Source: Zantedeschia hybrid cultivar
Lineage: Eukaryota; Streptophyta; Magnoliopsida; Alismatales; Araceae
Length of the DNA: 64,000 nucleotides
Direction: 5' to 3'
Assembly: GCA_030544215.1 (NCBI GenBank)
Contig: JARZZO010000016.1
Span: 37,594,001 to 37,658,000, forward strand
The position numbers and the translations under genes are program-made. Of the stretch, positions 48,012-59,444 are shown in pieces. A model generated the notes under the pieces. The model did not search any database. It saw nothing but the letters and a program-made list of their open reading frames with translations, and was not told the DNA's origin. Position 1 is the stretch's first letter. Each line of letters opens with the position of its first letter.

Positions 48012-48505
48012 CCAATGATAAGACAGAAGAAGTGAATCTTGCATATCTTTGGCATTGCAGACTTGGTCATATAGGAGAGAAGAGGATTTCTCACCTATGT
48101 TCAAATGGATACTTGAATTCATTCGAATTCAAATCATTTGATAATTGTGAGTCGTGTTTTATGGGGAAGATGACCAAAGCTCCTTTTAATAGACATGGTG
48201 AAAGGGATGCTGAGCTTCTGGAACTCATACATACGGATGTAAGTGGACCCATGTCAATAGAAGCTAAAGGAGGATATCTCTATTTCATTTCTTTTATTAA
48301 TGACTTCTCTAGGTATGACTGTGTGTATTTAATGAGATATAAATCACAAGCTTTTGAGAAGTTTAAGGAATATAAGAATAAAGTAGAGAAGCAGACTGGT
48401 TAAAGTATTAAAACTCTTTGATCGGATCGAGGAGGTGAATACTTAAGTCTCGAATTCACTTCTTACTTGAAGGACAATGGAATAATTTCTCAGGGGGCTC
48501 CACCA
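48012..48505 (+). pseudogene. copia element C: integrase start, protease deleted
   Basis: Directly after the gag end comes YLWHCRLGHIGEKRISHL and CESCFMGKMTKAPF (zinc finger), then LIHTDVSGPM, FINDFSRYDCVYLM and SDRGGEYLS. The protease and the region before the zinc finger are missing, so a deletion joins gag to integrase near 48012. Stops: QTG*SIK and L*SDRGG. The frame is cut at 48505 within the segment before the catalytic Glu. Confidence 0.8.
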
Positions 48506-49301
48506 TGGAAGGAATCGACGGAACGCAGCGGAAATTAAATACGATTTCAAGTATCGGGTTACTGAGATCATAAAATGGACAATTAAAAATTTAAATTGGG
48601 AAGAACTGTTCTTCACCTTTGCGGGATTTCAAATCTCCCGTGGATTGAACTATTTCGATAATCGCGCACGCGTACGATATCCAGAGGTATCCACACGAGG
48701 TCTCGATGTAGATGCGATTTCCTCCTTGGCTTGAGTACTTCGACCCAATCTCAAATCCACTATGTAGTTGAGAAGAGAGAGGGATCTATCTTTCTTCAAG
48801 AGAGAGAGAGGGAGAGAAAGGGAGGAAAGAGAAAATCTCTAGGCTAGTGGTGTACGTACACCACCCCCTTGGGCCTTCTTTTATACTAATAATAGATAAG
48901 CATAACGTTTATTTCTCATGATTATCTAAGAGCTTGGCCTTAGATAATTCTCCATTTAAATATTCATGTTTATTTTGCAGCTTTTCACAAAAATCTAGAT
49001 AAATATAATATTTAACATCTCTCACCGTCTTACTAGAACTCTTAAGTGTGTGACCTTCCAGGCCCTATATCAGTCTGGTTTCAGGCCCACTAAACTTAGA
49101 ATTAATTCTAAAGTTTAGTATTTATTAATTATTATTTAAACATTATATGTTAAATAATTAATTCAATAAATAAGTGGTTTATCATCTGATGATTAATCCA
49201 CTTGACCTTCTGACCATGAACGACACCAAACACTACCTCATGATCCCAGAAGATATAAGGGATATTGTTCCCTTTATTTGAACCTTTCCGTCTGCAGATA
49301 C
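48506..49301 (-). repeat. 3' LTR of element E, distal piece
   Basis: The left end is TGGAAGGAATCG, the complement of an LTR end in CA. A CT/GA-rich stretch near 48770-48840 and a GCGTACGATAT region occur. It is cut at GATAC (49297-49301) by element B and continues at 58642. Confidence 0.7.
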
Positions 49302-50842
49302 TGTTGGGTTTCTCGGGTTTCTCCGGATCGCTCACGCAGCGGAAAATAAAATATTAAAACAGCGATCCATTCCCGTTTCGAAAATCAAAAATTGATTATC
49401 GGATAATCGAAGTTCTCACCGTGTGCGGATTCGAATCCGCAACCGTTCGGTTCCGTCGGTGCGACACCACAAGCCGCACAAGCGCCCGGCCTCTAGCGAA
49501 GTCCACGCAATCCTCCTTGTGACGGATATCCTCATGTTCCTCGTTCTTCGTAGCCCACGAAACCTCTGCCGGTCGCCGCAACGTGCGGACGATTTCCTGT
49601 CGAACGGGATTCGGAGAAGCGGCGGAGTAGATTTGGATCTGTCTGGACGCCAGAGAGAGAGAGAAACAGAGGAGGGGCGGCTAGGGTTAGTAGCAGCTTG
49701 GCCTGCTCAGCCTGTTCGCTATGTTTTATACTAACCGCGCGGTTTTTCACAAAAACCCCCGGTTTATTTAAAACCCACTTATTTATCCATCACCTTGAGA
49801 ATCATTTGCGTGTGACCCTCTAGGCCCAAGTACCAGTCCAGTTAATGGCCCAACAAGCCCAGTGACTCCTCACTGGCTTTATTAATCAATTAATAACCTT
49901 TTATTAATTAATTAATCAATCGAATTGATGTCGCTCAACGAATTCGACCGGGCCTCCGATCACATTGGGTGCCAAGCAACACCACGTAAACCCGGAAGGT
50001 ATTGGGGTTAAGTAACCCACTCTTGGAACCTTTCCGCCGACAGTTACCGTGTGGATATAATCCTTCATTCGTACAATGCTCTCGAGTCAACTCAGGGTAT
50101 GGCGAGCTGTCAAACCCTAACCGGTCGACTCACTTGGATATGGATGCCGCTGATGAATATCGGAAAACTCATTTCCCGATATTATCGTCTGCCCTGGCCA
50201 TGGACTTTCGCGCATCCTTCCTAGAGCATTCTCTCTCTAAGTACCGAGAGTGAATGATTCCTTATTGACACACAATTCCCTTCGACGGTATTCCGCTGTA
50301 CCCAATCCTTGGCGTATTAGAATCCCGTGGTTAGAGATTCGTAAACCAAGGTCAAAGCACAGAAGTCCACCGACAAGGTGTCCTTGGTGTCTCAGGTCCG
50401 AGGACCATCTACGCAACTACGACAATAGAATCAAGCTAGTTGACAGTGAGGTACAATACCATCCAGCGATTCGGTCGGATCAGTTCAGTGAACTCATTCT
50501 CCAATGAGCACCTACAGATTCGCCTTAGTGTCTCCACACAAGTGACTTATGAGATCAGTCACCCTCATCATATGAGCAGGAGTAATCTGTACTAGTCTAA
50601 CTGGATATCTGATGTCCTTATCAGATATCCTCCGACTAGGAACGATTAAGAATATGTGTGTTTAAGTGATCAGTCTCATTAGTATGATCTCATTATAATC
50701 TGATCACTATAGCACATATTCATGGACTTCATTATGAAACGATAATTAATACGATTTACACATAATGAATATTATGCCATTATATTCATAAATGAACGAG
50801 ATTTACATAGTCAGATTGGCTTGTAGGCCACTTAAACTAACA
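49302..50842 (-). repeat. 3' LTR of element B
   Basis: It reads TGTTGGGTTTCTCGG on the + strand (complement of ...CCCAACA) and ends AAACTAACA. It matches LTR A. The TATA region is altered (near 49762 the complement reads TTTTAAATAAACC where A has TTTTATATAAACC). Confidence 0.95.
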
Positions 50843-53800
50843 ATCTCCCACTTGGACTAAAGCCAATCACCTTTGTACAATAAGCCTATCGACTCTAGGT
50901 GACGCTCAAACACAATTTGAGCCAACGGCTTTGTTAGTAGATCTACTACATTGTCGACGGATGGAACTCTTTCCACTACTACATCTCCTCTGGATAAGAT
51001 GAATGCGCCTCAGAACATCTTTCGATTTCTGATGAGACCACGACTCTTTCACTTGTGCAATTGTCCCATTGTTGTCACATAACAGCGGAGCATGATCAAG
51101 GATATCGGGAACTATGTCAAGGTCGGTGATGAACTTCTTCAACCACACTATTTCCTTGAAAGCTTCAGCTGCAGCGATGTGCTCAGCTTCAGTCGTCAAA
51201 TCTACAGCGGTTACTTACTTGGAACTCTTCCAGCACACTGCACCTCCCTTTAAAGTAAACACGAATCCAGATGTAGACTTTCTATCATCTGGATCTGACT
51301 GGAAACTCGAGTCATTAAGGCCTCGCAATTTCAAGTCACCTCCTCCATAGACAAGAAACACATCCTTAGTTCTTCTCAAGTACTTAAGGATACATTTCAC
51401 TGTCTTCCAGTGCTCTTCGCCTGGATCAGCCTGAAACTGCTCGTAACACTTAAAGCAAATGCAACATCAGGCCGTGTACATAGCATGACATACATGATAG
51501 ATCCTATGGCAGAGGCATAGGGCATTCTATCTATGAATGCCCTCTCATCAGGAGTCTTAGGAGACTGCTCCTTTGAGAGATAAATTCCATGTCTCATCGA
51601 TATGAGACCTCTCTTGGAATTTTCCATGCCAAACCTTTTGACTATGGTATCTATGTACAAGGATTTGGTCATTCCAAGCATCCTCTTTGATCTGTCTCTA
51701 TAGATCCGTATTCCCAATACGTAGGATGCTTCTCCCAAATCCTTCATGGAGAAGTTTTTCGACAGCCAGATCTTTACTGATGACATCATAGTTACATCAT
51801 TCCCAATGAGTAGTATGTCGTCTACGTAAAGAACTAGAAAAGTGACTGCACTCCCACTGGTCTTCTTGTACACGCAAGGCTCATCTTCATTTTTAATGAA
51901 GTCATAAGACTTGACAGCCTCGTCAAATCTTATGTTCCAGCTCCGGGAAGCCTGCTTCAGTCCATAAATGGAGCTCTGAAGCTCGCACACTTTATCTGGA
52001 GATTCTTTAGATGTGAAACCTTCTGGTTGTATCATATACACCTCTTTCTCAAGGTTATTATTGAGGAAGGCAGTCTTCACATCCATCTGTCATATTTCAT
52101 AATCAAAATGTGTAGCAATGGCGAGTAGAACTCTGATCGACTTTATCATGGCAACTGGTGAGAAAGTCTTATCATAGTCAATTCCTTGCCTTTGACGATA
52201 TCCCTTTATCACCAACCTTGCCTTATAAGTGTCGATTCGTCCATCAGCACCAATCTTTCTCTTAAAGATCCACTTGCAACCGATGGGTACAATACCCTCG
52301 GGCAAGTCCTCCAAGTTCCAAACTTGGTTGGTGTACATGGACTGGATTTCTGAGTTCATGGCTTCTCGCCATTTCCCGGCTTCTGGGCCTTCTATAGCCT
52401 CCTGGTAGGTTTTAGGATCATCATCCTCATTATATTGTACCTTAGACTCACCTTCAGCAATATGTCCCGCATATCGTTCGGGTAGTCTAGGTACTCTACC
52501 AGATCTACGAGGCTCATCTGTGTGTACCTGAACAGATTCAGGAACTGATATCTCATCTGATGATAATGTAGCTATTTGGGGATCTAGAACCTCTTCCAGT
52601 ACTATTTTACTCCCACTGTCCTCCTGGAGAAAGTATTCCTCTTCCAGGAAGACAGCTTTCCTGGCGACAAACACCTTTTGTTCACCAGGATAAAAAAAAT
52701 AGTATCCAAAGATTTCCTTTGGATATCGCACAAACCTGCATTTATCAGTTCGTGATTCCAGCTTGTCTGGATCATGCCTCTTTACATGAGTAGGACAACC
52801 CCAGATTTTAACATGTTTAAATTCTGGTTTTCTGCCTTTCCATATCTCATATGGAGTAGAGGCCACAGACTTGCTGGGTACTATGTTCAGTAGGTATGCT
52901 GTTGACTCTAGAGCATACCCCCTAGAGGGACACTGGTAATCCCGAAAAGCTCATCATGGATCGTACCATGTCCAACAAGGTGCGATTCCTCCTTTCTAAT
53001 ACACCATTCATCTGTGGTGTATATGGAGGGGTTAGTTGAGAAAGGATACCATTATCCTTTAAGAATTGTGTGAAATTAGTACTCAAGTATTCTCCTCCTC
53101 GATCTGATCGAAGAGCTTTAATACTCTTTCCAAATGCTTCTCTACCTCATTCTTGAACTTTTTGAATTTTTCAAATGCTTCCGACTTGTACTTCATTAAG
53201 TACACATAGTCGAATCTTGAGAAGTCATCGGTGAACGTGATGAAGTATGAAAACCCACCTTTGGCTTGGGTGGACATGGGACCACATACATCCGAATGTA
53301 TTAGTTCCAGTATGTCCTTGGCACGTTCTCTATGTCCAGTAAATTGAGATTTTGCCATCTTTCCCATAAGGCAGGATTCACATGTTGCAAACGATTCATA
53401 ATCGAATGCAGTTAAGTAACCATGCTTGTGCAACTTTTGCAACCTGCTTTAGCCAACGTGCCCAAGTCTACAATGCCACATGTAGGCTTGGTTCACACAA
53501 TTTTTGCTCTTCTTAAGAACATTATCAATTTGAAGATTGTAATAAGAAACATCTAATAGATATAGTCCGTTGACTAAAGATGCCAAAGCTATTGATTTAT
53601 TACCATAATAAATCGAACAACTTCTATTCTCAATAGTCAACCTATATCCTATCTTGTGCAAACAAGATATTGATATGATGTTCTTTATTATGCTAGGAAT
53701 ATAATAACAATCTTCTAATAGTAAGGCGTCTCCCGATGGAAGCCCGAGGTTCGCTGTCCCAACAGCAATCGCCGCAACTTTTGCGTCGTTTCCTAGTCTC

Positions 53801-53889
53801 AATTCCACCTCCCCTTGTCTCAGCTTGCGCTTACTTGTCAGCATCTGCGCATCATGACAGATATGAGAAGCACATCCGGTATCTAATAC
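50843..53889 (-). pseudogene. copia element B: protease, integrase, RT and RNase H
   Basis: On the minus strand, protease LDTGCAS is intact near 53868, but the Trp codon before it is a TGA stop. Integrase zinc finger WHCRLGHVG*, CESCLMGKM; core HSDVCGPM and a frameshift after NEVEKHLE near 53120. RT lies in two long frames, 52090-52866 (VYTNQ-type start, KARLVIKGYRQRQGIDYDKT) and 51397-52086 (MDVKTAFLNNN, LYVDDILLIGND). They are separated by TGA at YEI*QMD, the same place as in element A. RNase H (GLNDSSFQSDPDDRKSTSGF, TEAEHIAAAEAFKE) is frameshifted near 51400 and 51030. Polypurine tract at 50843-50853. Confidence 0.9.
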
Positions 53890-54261
53890 TCAAGATGCTG
53901 AATCTCTAATTGACAAGTTGATATCTATCATATAGATATCTGAAGCTTCAGACAACTTCACTCTTCCATGAACTTTATCGTTAAGGAACTCCTTGCAGTT
54001 CCTCTTCCAATGACCATACTGCTTATAGTAGAAGCAGTCACCTTTTACTACTCTTTTGCCTTTGTCCTTCGATCTTTTATCGTTAGCTATCATCTTTGCT
54101 TCAGGGACATCTAATGCCGATTCAGCAGGAGGATCAGCTCCAGGGACAAAGTTATTGTGCTTAGATCTGAAGACATTCTTTAGGTTTCTGAACCAATCTG
54201 AGTAGATCAGGTAAGTCAAAAGGGCATCAAGTATGCCACAGAGTGAGTTATTCGACGACAT
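53890..54261 (-). pseudogene. copia element B: internally deleted gag
   Basis: The 123-residue frame MSSNNSLCGILDALLT...VFRSKHNNFVPGADPP has the same internal junction as element A. The knuckle is CFYYKQYGHWKRNC: only the second Cys is lost (Tyr), the last Cys is kept. The frame is open from ATG to the stop that replaces Trp before the protease. The C-terminal part (KLSEASDIYMIDINLS) leads into the protease. Confidence 0.88.
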
Positions 54262-54454
54262 AATTCCCTACAGGAGATAAGTAAAATCTATTTAGTAGAT
54301 GTTCAATTATTAAAAATTTAAAACAAGACATGGTCTTTTGTTCAAGTTTAACTCCTACTAATTTTCGATGGACTGTATAACCCTCAGTTATACAGAACGG
54401 GAGACGCCGACAGTCTCCTAGTGGGGATCAGAATCTCAATGACTTGCACTACAG

Positions 54455-54761
54455 CCTTGTGGATAGCACAACAAACTGTAATACAATCAAAGAGCACCCA
54501 ACTCATGGGACTTGCAACTCCTTGCAATATCTGATCATGGCTTCGGTCCCCAGAGATTTAATGGCCTTGTGGATAGCACAACAAACCATTAATCCTGGTC
54601 TAAGCTAACCATCGTTACGCGACGAGCATAGATTTGCATGCAACCCTTGTGGATAGCACAACAAAGCTACATGGTTCCTCTACCCCGATCATATAGGCAT
54701 CTAATGTCATAGCCATAGTTTCTCCTCCCAATTAAACATGCCTTGTAGATAGTACAACGAA
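54455..54761 (-). repeat. four-hairpin array in the leader of element B
   Basis: Read on the minus strand, units begin at 54761, 54665, 54585 and 54475 (intervals 96, 80, 110, as in A). Three have TTGTG-CTATC-CACAA; the first (54741-54761) is changed in both arms. Confidence 0.85.
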
Positions 54762-55619
54762 CCTGTCTAAAGTGATTCGAATCCTATGACTATAACGATG
54801 GTGAACCACGCGGTAAGTTCTTAACTACTCGCGTTACGGCTTAGAGTTTATCTGAGGGTATTTAGATAACTTTTATCTTGGTCTCTCTTAGGTGATAGTA
54901 TAAAAATATATCGTATATATTTAGTAAATACTATACCTACTTTGATTCATAATCAAAAGAAAACAATGCATCTCATACATGTCATTAGTGTAGTCATGGA
55001 TAGCACAGTGGGTTTGACTAGAGCCAACAGTCAAACGCACGCACAATCTAACACAACAATTATATTAGATATCCTGCAAATACATAGGCAAGAGATCTCC
55101 ATCTTTTCGCCTTCCTGGTTGCAGCTGTAGATCGTCCTCGCTCCTTCCTCGGTTGCCTCGATCATATTACATTAATTCTAGAATTATATGTAATTAGAAG
55201 AGAGCTTTATGGCGAGTACAAGAGAGAGGGAGGTAGAAATACATCAAAGAATGAGAGAGGGAGAGATACGCAGATCTCTATTTATTAACAATTAATAAAC
55301 ATCCATCATTCATCCACGATCCACACAAACACATCATTCATCACATGAACAATTAAATAAGTACATATCCATGACCGCGGTGTGTTTTAAACATCCCACA
55401 CATGATTCAGCGCATCACATGGCTAAAATAAAAGAGTTTTCAAAAAATAGATAACTTTGGCTTTCAAAAAGCTGGGATCCAATCAAAATTGATATTTGAA
55501 TTTCGAAAACTCATTTTATTAACTTAACATGCAATTAAATCAAAATTTAAAAGCATTAAACACACATCACATGCGCACATACTCTAAATTAATAATTCCA
55601 GATTATTCCATGCAAATTA

Positions 55620-56245
55620 GAACATTTCTAATAATCTAACACTTAGATTATACCCCATTAATAATCTAAAAATTAGACTACTAAAACTAATCTAACTCCT
55701 AGACTAGTCCAACAAAGTTAATTAACAATCTAACACTTAAATTACTAATTAACTCTAATTATTAATTAACTATTAATCTAACTTTTAGATTAGTTAATTA
55801 ATGTTAATTAGTAATTTAACACTTAAATTATTAATTAACACAAATTAATTAATAACTATAATCTAACAATTAGATTAGTTAATTTAAAATTAATTATTAA
55901 TTTAACACTTAAATTAACAATTAACCTTAATTAATTAATAATTACTAATATAACAATTAGATTAGAAGATTAATGTTAATCATTAATTTAATCCTTAAAT
56001 TAATAACTAACAATTAATCATTAAAGACTACTAATTTAACACTTAAATTAGTTATCTAAGTTAATTATTAATTTAACTCTTAAATTAACAATTAACTTAC
56101 ATATTAATTAACAATTAGTTGAAATAATAATTAGTAATCTAACTATTAGACTAATAATTATTAATCACTAATTTAACCCTTAAATTAGTTAAATTATAAG
56201 TTAATTATTAGTTTAACACTTAAACGAATAATTAACACTAATTCA
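55620..56245. repeat. mini-palindrome array in element B
   Basis: Many AATCTAACACTTAGATT and AATTTAACACTTAAATT-like units lie in TTAATTAA-rich spacer. It corresponds to 25085-25640 of element A but with different unit order and sequence drift. Confidence 0.8.
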
Positions 56246-57129
56246 ATAACAACTAATTATTAACTAAAATGATTCATAATCAATTAAAGCCCAATAAACT
56301 AAAATAGAATAATAATTTTAACTTTCAAAACCTTTTGAATTTTAAATTAAAATGCAATTTTAATTATTAATCGGGTTTAAGGGGTTTAAAGGGTTTGTAA
56401 TAGGGCTGAACCACCTAAGGCCCCCTGGCTCGAGCCACCTAGGCCCCTCGTTCGGCCTGGGGTGAACCAGGATTGAACCCTGGTTCATAGCCAGGCTCAT
56501 CCTGGCCTGGCCCAGCCAACATAGTGCCCCGGTCTGGCCCGGATGGACCGGCCGGTTCAAGGCCACCCCCAACCCGACGGCCCCAAACTGCAGAACCCTA
56601 ATTCCTGCAGCAACCGGCGGCTGGGGTTGTTGCAGGCCGCCGCCGGCCGGCCCCTGGCGTCGCCCGGCCCCGGCCGGCGGTGCCCCCAGCGTCGGCGACG
56701 TGCCCGGCGCCGGCAGGGCCGCCGACGGTGCCCGCGAAGCTGCAGCCCGAGCCCCTAAATCCTCCCCTTAAACTGGTTTTTTTTTTCAGGGTTTTAACAC
56801 CGAATTGGGCTCCATTTTGCAGCTCATTAAGACCACTCCGGCGGCGGTTTAGGTGACCGGTGGGTAGTGGTGACTATCACCAAGAGATCCAGATATCTAG
56901 ACCGCCATCCCAACGCTTGGGAGGCATGTACGAAGCCGCCGAAAAGGCCCGGTTCATCATCTCATGAGGAACTCCGAAAAGCCCCAAAATTAATTTCGAA
57001 AATTGCAGAATATTAATCAAATTAACCGTGTTCATCACATGAACACAGATCCATCAATTAATCGAAGTTAAAGCATGGAATAATTCATGAAAAAAATAAT
57101 TCGGAGATCGAAACGGGACGAGAAACAGT

Positions 57130-57149
57130 GGAACCTGGCTCTGATACCA
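57130..57149 (-). promoter_or_regulatory. primer binding site of element B
   Basis: The complement reads TGGTATCAGAGCCAGG, next to the 5' LTR end at 57151. Identical to that of element A. Confidence 0.9.
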
Positions 57150-57150
57150 C

Positions 57151-58636
57151 TATTGGGTTTCTCGGGTTTCTCCGGATCGCTCACGCAACGGAAAATAAAA
57201 TATTAAAACAGCGATCCGTTCCCGTTTCAAAAATATTAATTCGGTTTCGTCGGTGCAACACCGCAAGCCGCGCAAGCGCCCGGCCTCTAGCGAAGTCCAC
57301 GCGATCCTACTCGCGACGGATATCCTCACGTTTCTCGTTCTTCGCAGCCCACGACACCTCCGCCGGTCGCCGCAACGCGCGGACGATTTCCCGTCGAACG
57401 GGATTCGGAGAAGCGGCAGAGCATATTTGGATCTGTCTGGATGACAAAGAGAGAGAGAAACAGAGGAGGGGCGGCTAGGGTTAGCAGCAGCTTGGCCTGC
57501 TCAGCCTGTTCGCTATGTTTTATACTAACCGCGCGGTTTTTCACAAAAACCCCCGGTTTATTTAAAACCCACTTATTTATCCATCACCTTGAGAATCATT
57601 TGCGTGTGACCCTCTAGGCCCAAGTACCAGTCCAGTTAATGGCCCAACAAGCCCAGTGACTCCTCACTGGCTTTATTAATCAATTAATAACCTTTTATTA
57701 ATTAATTAATCAATCGAATTGATGTCGCTCAACGAATTCGACCGGGCCTCCGATCACATTGGGTGCCAAGCAACACCACGTAAACCCGGAAGGTATTGGG
57801 GTTAAGTAACCCACTCTTGGAACCTTTCCGCCGACAGTTACCGTGTGGATATAATCCTTCATTCGTACAATGCTCTCGAGTCAACTCAGGGTATGGCGAG
57901 CTGTCAAACCCTAACCGGTCGACTCACTTGGATATGGATGCCGCTGATGAATATCGGAAAACTCATTTCCCGATATTATCGTCCGCCCTGGCCATGGACT
58001 TTCGCGCATCCTTCCTAGAGCATTCTCTCTCTAAGTACCGAGAGTGAATGATTCCTTATTGACACACAATTCCCTTCGACGGTATTCCGCTGTACCCAAT
58101 CCTTGGCGTATTAGAATCCCGTGGTTAGAAATTCGTAAACCAAGGTCAAAGCACAGAAGTCCACCGACAAGGTGTCCTTGGTGTCTCAGGTCTGAGGACC
58201 ATCTACGCAACTACGACAATAGAATCAAGCTGGTTGACAGTGAGGTACAATACCATCCAGCGATTCGGTCGGATCAGTTCAGTGAACTCATTCTCCAATG
58301 AGCACCTACAGATTCGCCTTAGTGTCTCCACACAAGTGACTTATGAGATCAGTCACCCTCATCATATGAGCAGGAGTAATCTGTACTAGTCTAACCGGAT
58401 ATCCGATGTCCTTCTCGGATATCCTTCGACTAGGAACGATTAAGAATATGTGTGTTTATGTGACCAGTCTCATTAGTATGATCTCATCATAATATGATCA
58501 CTATAGCACATATTCACGGACTTCATTATGAAACGATAATTAATGCGATTTACACATAATGAATATTATGCCATTATATTAATAAATGAACGAGATTTAC
58601 ATAGTCAGATTGGCTTGTAGTCCATCTAAACTAACA
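57151..58636 (-). repeat. 5' LTR of element B
   Basis: The + strand reads TATTGGGTTTCTCGG at the left (LTR end ...CCCAATA, again TA in place of CA) and CTAACA at the right. It is nearly identical to 49302-50842 apart from a deletion near 57240 and scattered changes. Confidence 0.95.
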
Positions 58637-59432
58637 GATACCGTACATATAAAATCCTTCACTCATCCAATGTCTCAATAACGCAAGGGTATGGTTTCAT
58701 AGTCAAACCCTTTATCGCATAATTTAGAAGGATTCTAGTGCTCAGTTAACTTCTAGAAAGACATCTCTTTCAGTTGACCATGGCCAGGGATTTCTATGTA
58801 CACATTCATAGGACATTCTCTCTCCAGCGTATACCAAGAGTGTGTGATCCCCTATTGTTCACTCAATTACCTTCGCAAACTTTCTACTATGACTGAGAGA
58901 TTGACTATCGTGTACTTAATGGTTAACGTCCACAAGCCAGAGAATCAAGTCACAATGGTCTACAAGCATGGTATCATTGGTGACTTAGGTCAAAGGATCA
59001 ACTGCGCTACTGTAACGATTGAATTCTTTGATTGACTATCAGGTATAATGACCATTCAAGAATTCTTATTCGGATATGTTCAGTGAACTTATTCTCTAAT
59101 GAGCACCCATAAGCTTATCTTAGTATCACCACATGAGTGAATGTGAGATCATTCACCTTCATCGCATGAGCAGAAATAACATGTGTCGATCTTATCGGAT
59201 ATTTAATGTCCAATTCAAATATCCTATGATCGAGAACTGTTTAAGACAAGTGACTAAGAATATTGATCTCACTATCATGATCTCATCATGATTCAATATC
59301 TCATACATTTGTCTACGGACCTTCATTACGATAATTGATTTGCGAGAACTATATATAATGAAATGATTGTCTTTATTAATATTTCGAACTAGAATGTATA
59401 ATGATTGGCTTTGAGGCCACCCAATTCTATCA
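58637..59432 (-). repeat. 3' LTR of element E, proximal piece
   Basis: After the duplicated GATAC it continues the LTR broken at 49301 and ends ATTCTATCA (LTR start TGATAGAATTGGGTGGCC on the minus strand). The polypurine tract (complement of TTCTCCCACTTGG) follows at 59433-59444. Layout resembles LTR A but sequence is a separate family. Confidence 0.8.
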
Positions 59433-59444
59433 TTCTCCCACTTG

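Larger units (their letters stand above)
43329..48505 (+). mobile_element. Ty1/copia element C, 5' part (interrupted)
   Basis: LTR, primer site, leader, gag and the start of integrase lie in order on the + strand. The element is cut at 48505 by element E; its remainder is outside the window. It is inserted in an element A-type LTR. The five bases before its TG are GCCCG, so the same five would be expected at the far end. Confidence 0.85.
54262..57129 (-). other. leader of element B
   Basis: No gene is seen. Minus-strand order from the right: GC-rich segment (about 56390-56760), AT-rich mini-palindrome array (55620-56245), CT/GA-rich tract (55195-55275), four-hairpin array (54455-54761). It matches the leader of element A except that the GC-rich segment is largely different in sequence. 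Confidence 0.65.
49302..58636 (-). mobile_element. Ty1/copia element B, complete with both LTRs, sister of element A
   Basis: The element is 9335 bp. The target duplication GATAC is at 49297-49301 and 58637-58641. LTRs, leader, gag and pol match element A throughout, with the same gag deletion. There is no solo-LTR insertion, so it shows the undisturbed pol end of this family. Its LTRs differ by a limited number of substitutions and a roughly 60-base deletion near 57240 in the 5' LTR. By position it is the latest insertion in the right half. Confidence 0.95.

Noticed and set aside
50002..50507. Identical 83- and 85-residue frames at 50002-50507 and 57796-58301.
   Set aside because: They are identical only because they lie in the two LTRs of element B. 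The equivalent LTR A frames are broken differently.
56360..56758. Arginine- and proline-rich frames in the GC-rich leader of element B, and the like at 24706-24942 of A.
   Set aside because: High GC gives few stops. The sequences are not conserved between A and B.
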